A DNA stretch of 64,000 nucleotides, taken from the NCBI GenBank assembly GCA_963737575.1, contig CAVTTJ010000005.1, positions 62,001 through 126,000 on the forward strand. The letters run 5' to 3'. This DNA is from VRUE01 sp963737575 (GTDB lineage: Bacteria; Actinomycetota; Thermoleophilia; Solirubrobacterales; 70-9). The notes below the pieces were generated by a model. It made no database searches. It was not told the DNA's origin and saw only the letters and a program-made list of their open reading frames with translations. The position numbers and the translations under genes were made by a program. Position 1 is the first letter of the stretch; the number at the start of each line of letters is the position of its first letter. This document shows positions 40,393-47,918 of the stretch, piece by piece.

Positions 40393-42072
40393 ATGGGGAG
40401 GGCACGAGGAGAACTTCGAACGATCCTCGCGGCTCTCGCGGTCGACTTCAGCAATCGGGACCTCGGACTCCTCGGCCTCTCCAAGGCGGGGAACTCGTTC
40501 GCCAGCTGGTCCTTCGCGATCTCTCTCGGCGTCTACGGGTTCGATCACGGCGGGGCGACTGCGGTCGGGATCGTCGCCCTGGTCAGACTTGCGCCGGGCG
40601 CTCTTGCCTCACCATTCGCCGGCCTGCTGAGCGATCGGTTCTCGCGTCGGGCGGTCCTTCTGTGGAGCTCGGTCGCGGTCGCCGTCGTCCTCGCCGCCGC
40701 AGCGAACGTCGCCGCATTCAGCGGTCCCTCGTGGCTGATCCTCGCCCTCGCGGGCCTCTTCACCGTCGCGGTCAGCGGCTACGCCCCGGCCGAGTCGGCG
40801 ATGCTGCCGCTGCTGGCGAAGACCCCCCAGGAGCTATCGGCGGCCAATGTCACCCACAGCACGATGGAGAACGTCGGCTTCCTGCTCGCCGCGCTCGTCA
40901 CCGGCGTGATCCTGGTCTTCGCCTCTCCCGCCGTCGTGTTCGCAACCGGCGCCCTGGTCGCCGTCGGTACGGTCGCGCTGATCCTCGGGATCAGCCCGGA
41001 TCGCCGGCCGGAGTACGTCCCCCTCGAGGGAGAGATCTCAGGCCTCGCCCAGGACACCACCCTCGGCTTCAGGATCCTCCTCAGACACTCGGCACTGCGC
41101 CTCTGCGCGGCGACGATCACGATGCTGGTCTTCTTTGAGGGGCTCGCCGATGTCCTCGTCGTCATCCTCGCGCTCGAGCTCCTGCACCTCGACCCCGGCA
41201 GCGTCGGATTCCTCAAGGCGGCCTGGGGCGTGGGGGCCCTGGTCGGCGCCGGCGGGCTTGCGGCGCTCCTCAACCGGGGAAAGCTGGTGGTCGCCCTCGT
41301 CGGCGGCAGCCTCGTCCTCGGGTTCGGCGCGGCGCTGCCCGGCGCCTGGACGATTCCGGCGGCGGCCTACGCCGGCTGGGTCGCGGTCGGCGTCGGCTAC
41401 ACCTTCGTCAAAGTCACCTCCAAAATCCTGCTCCAGCGGCTCGGCTCCGACGAGACCCTCGGCCGGGTCGTCGGCGCCCTGTGGTCGGCGCGGCTGGCGG
41501 CGATGGCCATCGGGTCGATCTGCGCATCGGGGATCGTCGCCCTGGTCGGGATCGAGGAGTCGCTGTTCCTGCTCGCGGCGCTGATGCCCGCCTTCATCCT
41601 GCTCGTCTGGACCCAGCTCCGGGTCTACGACGTCGGCGCCCCCGTCGCCCAGGAGCACTTCGGGCTGCTGCGGGCCAACTCGATCTTCTCGCCGCTGCCG
41701 ATCGCGACCCTCGAGCGCCTCAGCCGCGACCTGGTGCCGGTCACGGCAGAGGCCGGCGAGGAGGTGATCACCCAGGGCGATCAGGGCGACAGCTTCTACC
41801 TGATCGAGGCGGGCGAGGTCGAGGTCTTCGAAAACGGTGTCTTCCGGCGCAACGAGGGCCCGGGCGAATCGTTCGGCGAGATCGCCCTGCTGCGCGACGT
41901 GCCGCGCACCGCCACCGTCAGGACGACCGAGCAGACTCGGCTGCTGCGGCTCGAGCGCGACCAGTTCATCGGCGCCGTCACCGGCCACCGCCGGAGCCAG
42001 CAACAGGCCAGCACCGTCGTCGACTCCCGCTGGCAGACGCCGGAGTCAGGGGCCGATCGGACGGGCTTCTAG
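40393..42072 (+). CDS. MFS transporter fused to a cyclic-nucleotide-binding domain
   Basis: A 559-aa fusion. Residues 1-415 form a twelve-helix major-facilitator transporter (loop GLLSDRFSRRAVLL). Residues about 430-535 form a CAP/cNMP-binding domain: VITQGDQGDSFYLIEAGEVE, then the phosphate-binding cassette FGEIALLRDVPRTATV with the Glu/Arg pair that contacts the cyclic nucleotide. The transporter is thus predicted to be gated or regulated by cAMP or cGMP on the cytoplasmic side. A class III cyclase gene lies 0.4 kb downstream on the other strand. Substrate unknown. A relic of a second such cNMP domain lies at 15.9 kb. Confidence 0.88.
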   Translation: MGRARGELRTILAALAVDFSNRDLGLLGLSKAGNSFASWSFAISLGVYGFDHGGATAVGIVALVRLAPGALASPFAGLLSDRFSRRAVLLWSSVAVAVVLAAAANVAAFSGPSWLILALAGLFTVAVSGYAPAESAMLPLLAKTPQELSAANVTHSTMENVGFLLAALVTGVILVFASPAVVFATGALVAVGTVALILGISPDRRPEYVPLEGEISGLAQDTTLGFRILLRHSALRLCAATITMLVFFEGLADVLVVILALELLHLDPGSVGFLKAAWGVGALVGAGGLAALLNRGKLVVALVGGSLVLGFGAALPGAWTIPAAAYAGWVAVGVGYTFVKVTSKILLQRLGSDETLGRVVGALWSARLAAMAIGSICASGIVALVGIEESLFLLAALMPAFILLVWTQLRVYDVGAPVAQEHFGLLRANSIFSPLPIATLERLSRDLVPVTAEAGEEVITQGDQGDSFYLIEAGEVEVFENGVFRRNEGPGESFGEIALLRDVPRTATVRTTEQTRLLRLERDQFIGAVTGHRRSQQQASTVVDSRWQTPESGADRTGF

Positions 42073-42082
42073 GCTCCCCGGC

Positions 42083-42478
42083 TCAGACGGTCGTCAGCAG
42101 CGCGAGCGCGAAGAGGGCGATGAAGTGCGCCGACTGGTCGACCGCCAGCCGCAGCCCGGGCGGCGGGTTCTCGCCGACGTTCTTGACCTTCGACATGTAG
42201 GCGTCGAGGACGCGGCCGTCGTCCTGCAGCCAGTGCGGGATCGCGACCAGGGCTCCGACTCCGACCGCCCACCCGGCGCCGATTTCGGCTCCGATCCAGA
42301 TCAGCGCCGGGATGAACGCGGCGGTGTAGGTGAGGGTGTGCGCGAGAAGCGCCCGGCGCGACTCGGGATCGGGGCCGAGGCCGCCGATCTTGTGTGTCGC
42401 CTGCCAGTTGGTCTGCAGCAGGAAGTCGCCCACCAGGTGGCAGACGACGAAGACGGCGAAGACTTCGACCCAGAGCAC
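42083..42478 (-). CDS. DUF3307 membrane protein
   Basis: A 131-aa protein with about four helices. The N-terminal motif VVCHLVGDFLLQTNWQATHK (His and Asp in the first helix) and LLAHTLTYTAAFIPALIW, plus PHWLQDDGRVLD, are those of the DUF3307 family. Start ATG 42478. Function not known. It lies 18 nt downstream of the cyclase gene on the same strand, so may be co-transcribed with it. Confidence 0.82.
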   Translation of the reverse strand: MLWVEVFAVFVVCHLVGDFLLQTNWQATHKIGGLGPDPESRRALLAHTLTYTAAFIPALIWIGAEIGAGWAVGVGALVAIPHWLQDDGRVLDAYMSKVKNVGENPPPGLRLAVDQSAHFIALFALALLTTV

Positions 42479-42496
42479 GATCGGTGACCGTATCGC

Positions 42497-44260
42497 CTAG
42501 TGCCCGGCCGCCGCCGGCTTTCCGTTGCGCAGCGACCAGACCTGCAGCGGCATCTCGCGGCCGCGGACCTCGAGCTCGCCGACGCTGACCAGCTCTGGCT
42601 CCGGGCTCACCCGCGCCTCCTTCGTCGAGTCGGCGATGAAGACCGAGTGCTCGGTCCCTTTCGTCATCCCCTCGAGCCGCGAGGCGGTGTTCGTCGTGTC
42701 GCCGATCGTCGTGTATTCACGCCGCCGCTCGGAGCCGACCTGCCCCGACATCACCTCGCCGCTGTTGAGCCCGATCCCCATCTGGAAGCCCTCGCCGTGG
42801 CCCGAGCTCTGCATCCACTTGCAGAACGCGGGCAGCCGCACCTCGAGCATCTCCTGCGCGGCGGCGATCGCGCGGTCGGCATGGTCCGGCTGTTCGAGCG
42901 GGGCGCCGAACACCGCCATGATCCCGTCGCCGATGTAGGAGACGAGGGTGCCGCCGTGATCCATGATCGCGTCGGTCATCTCGCCGAGGTAGACGTTCAG
43001 CACCTCGACCACCTCGCCCGGCTCGCGCGACTCGGAGTAGCTGGTGAAGCCGCGCAGGTCGCTGAACAGGACCGTCGATTCACGCCGCACGCCGCCGAGC
43101 TGGAGGTCGCCTTCGCCCTCGGAGAGGACCTGGTCGACGACGTCCTCGGGGACGAAGCGGGAGAAGGTGAAGCGGACCCGCTGGCGTTCGAAGGCGGCGA
43201 GGAGGTAGTGGACGGCGAGGGTGCCGACGGCGCCGATGACCAGCGCGAGCAGCGGGATGACGATGGCGACGATCAGGCCGGAGTTGAAGGCGAGCTGGCA
43301 GGCCGAGACGAAGATCAGCGCCGCGCCGATCGAGACGATGAACGCCATCACCGGCCGCATGAAGAACCCGGCGAGCGGGCCGATCGCGGCCAGCAGCAGG
43401 ATCAGGAGGATGTTGACCCAGCCCGGCGCCGAGCGCAGCGGGATGCCGTCGAGGACGGTGGCGATGGCGTTCGCCTGAACCTCCGCGCCCGGCATCAGTT
43501 CGCCCCCGTAGGGGGTCTGCTTGACGTCCTGGAGCACCGGCGAGGTCGCCCCGACGACGACGATCTTGCCCTTCAGCAGGTCAGGGTTGACCCTGCCGTA
43601 GAGGACGTCCACGAACGAGTAGGTCGGGATCGTCTTCGGCGGGCCGGCGTAGTCGATCCAGGCGCCGCCTTCGGCGTCGAACCCGTCGTCTTCGATGAAT
43701 TCGCCCTTCGCAGTTTCGGCGGCCGCGACGGCGAAGCTTTCGAGGTTCTGGAGGGCGTAGGGGAAGCGCCTGACGGTGCCGTCGGAGTCGGGGATGTAGA
43801 CGGTGTTGCCGGCCCGGGCGCCGATCCGGCGCAGCACCGAGGGGCCGCCGAAGACCGCGTACTTGCCCTGCGGGCTGACTTCGCTGGTCGCGAGGACGAC
43901 GTTGCCGGCGCGGTCGACAGCTTCGATCAGTTCGTTGTCTTCGCGCGGGACCGTCTGCTCGGTGAACTGGATGTCGTAGGCGATCACCTTGGCGCCGTCT
44001 TCGACGAGGCGGTCGATCAGCTTGGCGTGAAACCGCCGTGGAAACGGCCACTGAAGCTGCAGTTCGCTGAACGTGTTGTCGTCGATCCCGACGACCGCGA
44101 CTTCGGGCGGCGCCTTCTGGTCGCCGCGGACCGAGAAGCGGGTGTCGACGCTCCCCAGTTCCAGCCCGTGCAGAAGCCCCGCCGCGTAACAGCCGATGCC
44201 GATCGCGGCCGCGACGACCGCGACGATGGCAAAGGCGAAGACCCCCCGCCTGGACCCCAT
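42497..44260 (-). CDS. CHASE2-domain adenylate/guanylate cyclase
   Basis: A 587-aa membrane cyclase. After an N-terminal helix (FAFAIVAVVAAAIGIGCYAA), an extracytoplasmic CHASE2 sensor domain spans about 35-270 (VAVVGIDDNTFSELQLQWPF, GGELMPGAEVQANAIATVLD). Three further helices follow (about 275-350), then a class III cyclase domain (about 385-560): metal-binding Asp in VLFSDLRGFTSYS and YIGDGIMAVFGAP, and GDTTNTASRLEGMTKGTEHS. It produces cAMP or cGMP. The cNMP-binding MFS protein next door is an obvious candidate effector. Confidence 0.92.
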   Translation of the reverse strand: MGSRRGVFAFAIVAVVAAAIGIGCYAAGLLHGLELGSVDTRFSVRGDQKAPPEVAVVGIDDNTFSELQLQWPFPRRFHAKLIDRLVEDGAKVIAYDIQFTEQTVPREDNELIEAVDRAGNVVLATSEVSPQGKYAVFGGPSVLRRIGARAGNTVYIPDSDGTVRRFPYALQNLESFAVAAAETAKGEFIEDDGFDAEGGAWIDYAGPPKTIPTYSFVDVLYGRVNPDLLKGKIVVVGATSPVLQDVKQTPYGGELMPGAEVQANAIATVLDGIPLRSAPGWVNILLILLLAAIGPLAGFFMRPVMAFIVSIGAALIFVSACQLAFNSGLIVAIVIPLLALVIGAVGTLAVHYLLAAFERQRVRFTFSRFVPEDVVDQVLSEGEGDLQLGGVRRESTVLFSDLRGFTSYSESREPGEVVEVLNVYLGEMTDAIMDHGGTLVSYIGDGIMAVFGAPLEQPDHADRAIAAAQEMLEVRLPAFCKWMQSSGHGEGFQMGIGLNSGEVMSGQVGSERRREYTTIGDTTNTASRLEGMTKGTEHSVFIADSTKEARVSPEPELVSVGELEVRGREMPLQVWSLRNGKPAAAGH

Positions 44261-44263
44261 TGA

Positions 44264-46357
44264 TTAGCGCAGACGGAGGAAGGGCGCTTTGGCGACGTAG
44301 CGTTTGCCGGGCGTGATGTTCAGCGCGATTCCCTTGACGAAGTCACGGACCCTGACCTTACCTTCCTCCACTTCGAAGACCGAGGAGAGGTCGCAGCGAT
44401 CGATGACGAGCCACGTCGTCCCGAGCACGCTCGCCGAGCCGTAGTTGCCGACCGTCTTGAAGTTGCCGTCTCCCGCTCCCCACAGCTTGCGGCCGCCGCC
44501 CCGGCCCCTGAGGTAGCTGCGGCTCGCGCTCGCCCGCTTCGGCTTGCCGGCGCCGCGCCTCTCGCATCGCAGGCGCCCGGCCAGCGTCGCGACGGCGTCC
44601 TGTTCGTCGCCGGGGCTCTGGTCGATCTCGAAGACCCCGCCCCAGAAGTAGGCCGACTCGGTGACGCCGCTGCCGCCTCGCGAGGCGGTCAGGGCGACGG
44701 TTCCGTCGTTGGTGTCGACCTGGCACCCGACCGGAATCTGTTTGGCGGACACCAGCGTGTTGAAGCCTTCGTCCCCGGGGCATTTCACTTTGACGACGCC
44801 GTCGGCGGTGTCGACATTGACGCTTTCGCCGGCAACCGGCGGCGGGATGCCGGGGCCCGGCTGGGTCTTCAGCCCGAGGACCGAGCTGTGGACCCCTTCG
44901 GGGGCGAGTTCGTTGGTCGCGGTGACGCGGAATGCGTACTGGGTGTCGGGCGTGAGGCCGGCGATGTCGGCGCTGATGCCTTTCGGGGTGACGTCGGCGG
45001 CGATCGTCCTCGCCGGGGTGTGGGTCCCGCTCTGGGGCGTGGCGGCCGGCCAGTATTCGAACCAGGCCTCTGCCGGCAGGTTCCGCGGGTTCACCTTGGC
45101 GCTGAGGACGGCCGAGGTCGAGGTCACGCCCTGGGCGGCGTCGGCGCCGACCACCGGCGCCCCGACGACTTCGAGCGACGCTTCCTGCGAGAGGTCCCCG
45201 GTGAGGCCGTTGCTCGCCGTCACCGTGAATTCGAACTCGCCGGCGGTGGTCGGGGAGCCCGTCAGGTCGCCTTGGCTGCTCAGATGCAGGCCGCCGGGGA
45301 GGTGCCCGGCGGTGACCTCGAACCGCGGCCCGGGCGATTGGCCGGTGGTCTCGAAGCTGTAGGAGTATTCCTCGCCGATCACGCCCCGGGGCAAATCGGC
45401 GGCCGGCATCTGCGGTTGCGACTGCCCGAAGGAGTTGTCGCCCCAGCAGACGACCTCGCCGGTCATCCGCACGGCGCAGGTGTGCTCGCCGCCGGCCGAG
45501 ACCGCGGCAAATTCGCCTTCGGGGACTTCGTCGAGCTGGCCGTGCGAGTCATCGCCCCAGCAGGCGAGGGTGCCGTCGACTCGGATCGCGCAGGTGTGCT
45601 CGCCGCCGGCCGAGACCTCGCTGAATTCTCCTTCGGGGACTTCGTCGAGCTGGCCGTGCGAGTCATCGCCCCAGCAGACAAGGGTGCCGTCGGCGCGGAT
45701 CGCGCAGGAATGGGCGCCGCCGGAGGCTACGGCCAGGTACTTGATCCAGTGCCGGTGCAGGTGCCAGTGGCCCCAGTGCCAGTACCAGCTGACGGTGTAG
45801 CGCGGGGCGTCGCTGACCTGTCCCGAGGAGTCCTCGCCCCAGCATTTGAGCGTCCCGGTGGTCCTCAGCGCGCAGGTGTGCCCGCCGCCCGCCGCCAGCG
45901 ACTGGAACGCGCCCCAAGTGGTGTCGGGGACTTCGTCGAGCTGGCCGCGCGAGTCATCGCCCCAGCAGGCGAGCGTGCCGTCCTCGCGGATCGCGCAGGT
46001 GTGCTCGCCGCCGGCCGAGACCGCGCTGAATTCGCCTTCGGGGACTTCGTCGAGCTGGCCGTGGGAGTCATCGCCCCAGCAGGCGAGGGTGTTGTCGGCG
46101 GCGATCGCGCAGGTGTGGCTGCCGCCGGCCGAGACCGAGAGGAACTGGCCGCTCGGGACCCCGTCGAGCTGGCCGGCGGAGTCGTCGCCCCAGCAGGCGA
46201 GCGCGGCGCCGCCGTCGATCGCGCAGGTGTGGGTTCCACCTGCGGATACGGTCGGCAGCGACAGCTCGGCCGGAGCGCTGGAGGAAAACGGCAACGCGAC
46301 GGTCAGCGCGGTCGAGAGCACCAATAGCAGGGAAAAACGGCGGGCAGAGCCGCTCAA
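44264..46357 (-). CDS. Secreted RCC1-type propeller protein with Ig-like, fibronectin-like and FecR-like domains
   Basis: A 697-aa protein. Signal peptide (FSLLLVLSTALTVALPFSSS), then seven RCC1 repeats of the form HTCAIxxDGTLACWGDDS-GQLDEVPEGEF (about 40-330), enough for one seven-bladed propeller. A His/Trp-rich insert (SWYWHWGHWHLHRHW) lies between repeats 4 and 5. After the propeller come a putative-Ig-like domain (YSFETTGQSPGPRFEVTAGH), a fibronectin III-like domain (TSTSAVLSAKVNPRNLPAEA), and a FecR-like C-terminal region (DGTVALTAS, FEVEEGKVRVRDFVKG). Probably surface bound. It lies 4 nt upstream of the cyclase gene on the same strand. Confidence 0.82.
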   Translation of the reverse strand: MSGSARRFSLLLVLSTALTVALPFSSSAPAELSLPTVSAGGTHTCAIDGGAALACWGDDSAGQLDGVPSGQFLSVSAGGSHTCAIAADNTLACWGDDSHGQLDEVPEGEFSAVSAGGEHTCAIREDGTLACWGDDSRGQLDEVPDTTWGAFQSLAAGGGHTCALRTTGTLKCWGEDSSGQVSDAPRYTVSWYWHWGHWHLHRHWIKYLAVASGGAHSCAIRADGTLVCWGDDSHGQLDEVPEGEFSEVSAGGEHTCAIRVDGTLACWGDDSHGQLDEVPEGEFAAVSAGGEHTCAVRMTGEVVCWGDNSFGQSQPQMPAADLPRGVIGEEYSYSFETTGQSPGPRFEVTAGHLPGGLHLSSQGDLTGSPTTAGEFEFTVTASNGLTGDLSQEASLEVVGAPVVGADAAQGVTSTSAVLSAKVNPRNLPAEAWFEYWPAATPQSGTHTPARTIAADVTPKGISADIAGLTPDTQYAFRVTATNELAPEGVHSSVLGLKTQPGPGIPPPVAGESVNVDTADGVVKVKCPGDEGFNTLVSAKQIPVGCQVDTNDGTVALTASRGGSGVTESAYFWGGVFEIDQSPGDEQDAVATLAGRLRCERRGAGKPKRASASRSYLRGRGGGRKLWGAGDGNFKTVGNYGSASVLGTTWLVIDRCDLSSVFEVEEGKVRVRDFVKGIALNITPGKRYVAKAPFLRLR
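45460..46245 (-). repeat. Tandem RCC1 coding repeats of about 114 bp
   Basis: Repeat units recur with a period of 114 bp (38 residues) between 45474 and 45588, and adjacent units are almost identical at DNA level, for instance GTCGAGCTGGCCGTGCGAGT. One unit is longer because of the His/Trp-rich insert near 45740-45800. The near identity suggests recent expansion or gene conversion. Confidence 0.85.
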
Positions 46358-46470
46358 TACTTCGTTCCAGCGCGGTCACTCCGCTCCATCGGGCGACCTT
46401 ACCAATCATTGGAACAGGGCTTTTCATCAATTTTGGGGGAGCTTGGGGGCTTGACCCTTCTGATTAGATA

Positions 46471-46484
46471 CGAACATACGTTCG
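46471..46484. promoter_or_regulatory. LexA/SOS box controlling imuB-DUF6504-dnaE2
   Basis: CGAACATACGTTCG, within the longer palindrome TACGAACATACGTTCGTA at 46469-46486. It matches the actinobacterial LexA consensus and ends one base before the imuB ATG (46486). A TTGACC at 46451-46456 and TAGATA at 46465-46470 are possible promoter elements. The position implies repression of imuB, DUF6504 and dnaE2 until DNA damage. Confidence 0.92.
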
Positions 46485-46485
46485 T

Positions 46486-47667
46486 ATGATGATCGCCTGC
46501 GTCTGCATCCCCCGCTTCTCGCTCAGGGTCGCCTGCCCGGGGGGGCTCGACGGGACCGTGGCCATCGCCCCCGCGGCCGGTGGCCGGCAGGAGGTGGGGG
46601 AGGTGTCCGCCGCCGCCGAGGCCGACGGCGTCGAGGCCGGGATGCCGCTCGGGGAGGCGCTGGCCCGCTGCCCCTCGCTGCGGCTGGTCCCGGCCGACCC
46701 CGTCGGCGTCGCCGAGCGCTGGGACCGGGTCGTGGAGCGGCTCGAGGGGATCGGCGCCGCGGTCGAGTCCGAGCGCCCCGGCGAGGCCTTCTTCGAGGTC
46801 GAGGGGCTGCTCGGGATCCACGGCGGCACCCTCGAGGGTGTGATCGAGGCGGCGCGGGAGGCGGTGCGGGGACCGGCGCGGATCGCCGTCGCCCCTAACC
46901 GCTTCGCCGCCCTCGTCGCGGCCGGCCGCGAGGCGGTCGTCCCCCGCCGCGCCCTCGGCGGTTTCCTGGAGCCGCTGCCGGTGGCGACGCTCGCGGCGGG
47001 GCTCGGCCCGCCCGAGCCGGAGGCGAGGGAGCTGGTCGGCGCGCTGCGCCGGCTCGGCCTCGGCACCCTCGGCCGGCTGGCGAGGCTCACTCCCGACCAG
47101 GTGGCCGATCGCTTCGGGCCCCTCGGGTTGCGGGCGCTGCGCCTCGCCCGCGGCGAGGACACGCCGCTCCGCCCGCGCGAGCCGCGCGAGGAGTTGGTCG
47201 CGGAGATCGAGCTGCCGGAGGGGGCGGCGGGGTCGCAGCTCGGCCGCGCCGTGGAGCTGCTGGTCGACCGGCTCCTCGCCTCCCGCGGCCGGCGCGAGCG
47301 GACCCTTCTGGCGCTGCGGCTGTCGGCCCGGCTCGACAGCGGCGGCAGCTGGAGCGTCGAGCAGGGCCTGGGCCGGCCGACGGCCTCGGCGCGGGCGATC
47401 GGCGCGCTCCTCGTCCCCCGCCTCGAGGATCTGCCCGAGCCGGCGAGTGCGCTGCGGCTTCGGGCGCTGGCCATCGGGCCGCGGGCCGCGGACCAGCTCG
47501 AGCTCGCGATCGAGGGCCGCGAGCCGCGGCGCGCCCGCCTCGCGGCGGCAGTGCGGGAGGTGCGGGCGGCGGCTGGGGCCGAGGCGCTGCTGAAGACGAT
47601 CGACGTCGACCCCGGCTCCCGCGTTCCCGAGCGGCGCGTCCTGCTGACCCCGTTTCCTGAACCGTGA
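46486..47667 (+). CDS. imuB: ImuB-type Y-family polymerase homologue (catalytically degenerate)
   Basis: A 393-aa Y-family polymerase-like protein. It keeps the fold pattern (palm start MIACVCIPRF, VEAGMPLGEALARCPSLRLV, GLGTLGRLARLTPDQVADRF, a little-finger region) but lacks the catalytic acids: the usual DxDxF is CVCIPRF and the SxDE motif is replaced by PGEAFFEVEG. This is the hallmark of ImuB, which acts as an adaptor for the error-prone polymerase DnaE2. Start ATG 46486 (ATG 46489 also possible) abuts the LexA box. GTGA overlap with the next gene. ImuA' is not present nearby. Confidence 0.9.
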   Translation: MMIACVCIPRFSLRVACPGGLDGTVAIAPAAGGRQEVGEVSAAAEADGVEAGMPLGEALARCPSLRLVPADPVGVAERWDRVVERLEGIGAAVESERPGEAFFEVEGLLGIHGGTLEGVIEAAREAVRGPARIAVAPNRFAALVAAGREAVVPRRALGGFLEPLPVATLAAGLGPPEPEARELVGALRRLGLGTLGRLARLTPDQVADRFGPLGLRALRLARGEDTPLRPREPREELVAEIELPEGAAGSQLGRAVELLVDRLLASRGRRERTLLALRLSARLDSGGSWSVEQGLGRPTASARAIGALLVPRLEDLPEPASALRLRALAIGPRAADQLELAIEGREPRRARLAAAVREVRAAAGAEALLKTIDVDPGSRVPERRVLLTPFPEP

Positions 47668-47915
47668 GCGCGGGCAGGGCGCGGCGGGTCTACGCTCCGC
47701 GGAGGGCCGCGGTCGAGGCGGGCGAGGACGGCGTGCCGCGGGGGTTGGAGGAGACGGCCGTCGAGGCGATCCGCGAGGAGTGGGTCGTCGAGGACCGCTG
47801 GTGGACGGGCGAGCCCCTGCACCGCCACTACTACGAGCTCGCCCTCGCCGACGGCCGCAGCGCGACCGTCTTCCGCGACGTGCGGACCGGGCGCTGGTAT
47901 TGCCAGAGGGGCTGA
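47664..47915 (+). CDS. DUF6504 family protein of the imuB-dnaE2 operon
   Basis: An 83-aa protein: basic N-terminus (RRVYAPRRAAVEAGEDGV), EEWVVEDRWWTGEPLHRHYY, then ELALADGRSATVFRDVRTGRWYCQRG. This fits the DUF6504 family, repeatedly found between imuB and dnaE2 in actinobacteria, as far as I recall. Function unknown, but co-expression with the mutasome is clear: it overlaps imuB by 4 nt and is 3 nt before dnaE2. Confidence 0.78.
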   Translation: MSAGRARRVYAPRRAAVEAGEDGVPRGLEETAVEAIREEWVVEDRWWTGEPLHRHYYELALADGRSATVFRDVRTGRWYCQRG

Positions 47916-47918
47916 GGG

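Noticed and set aside
45460..46245. Long near-identical repeats that could suggest a repeat element or CRISPR
   Set aside because: They are in-frame RCC1 propeller repeats within one gene.
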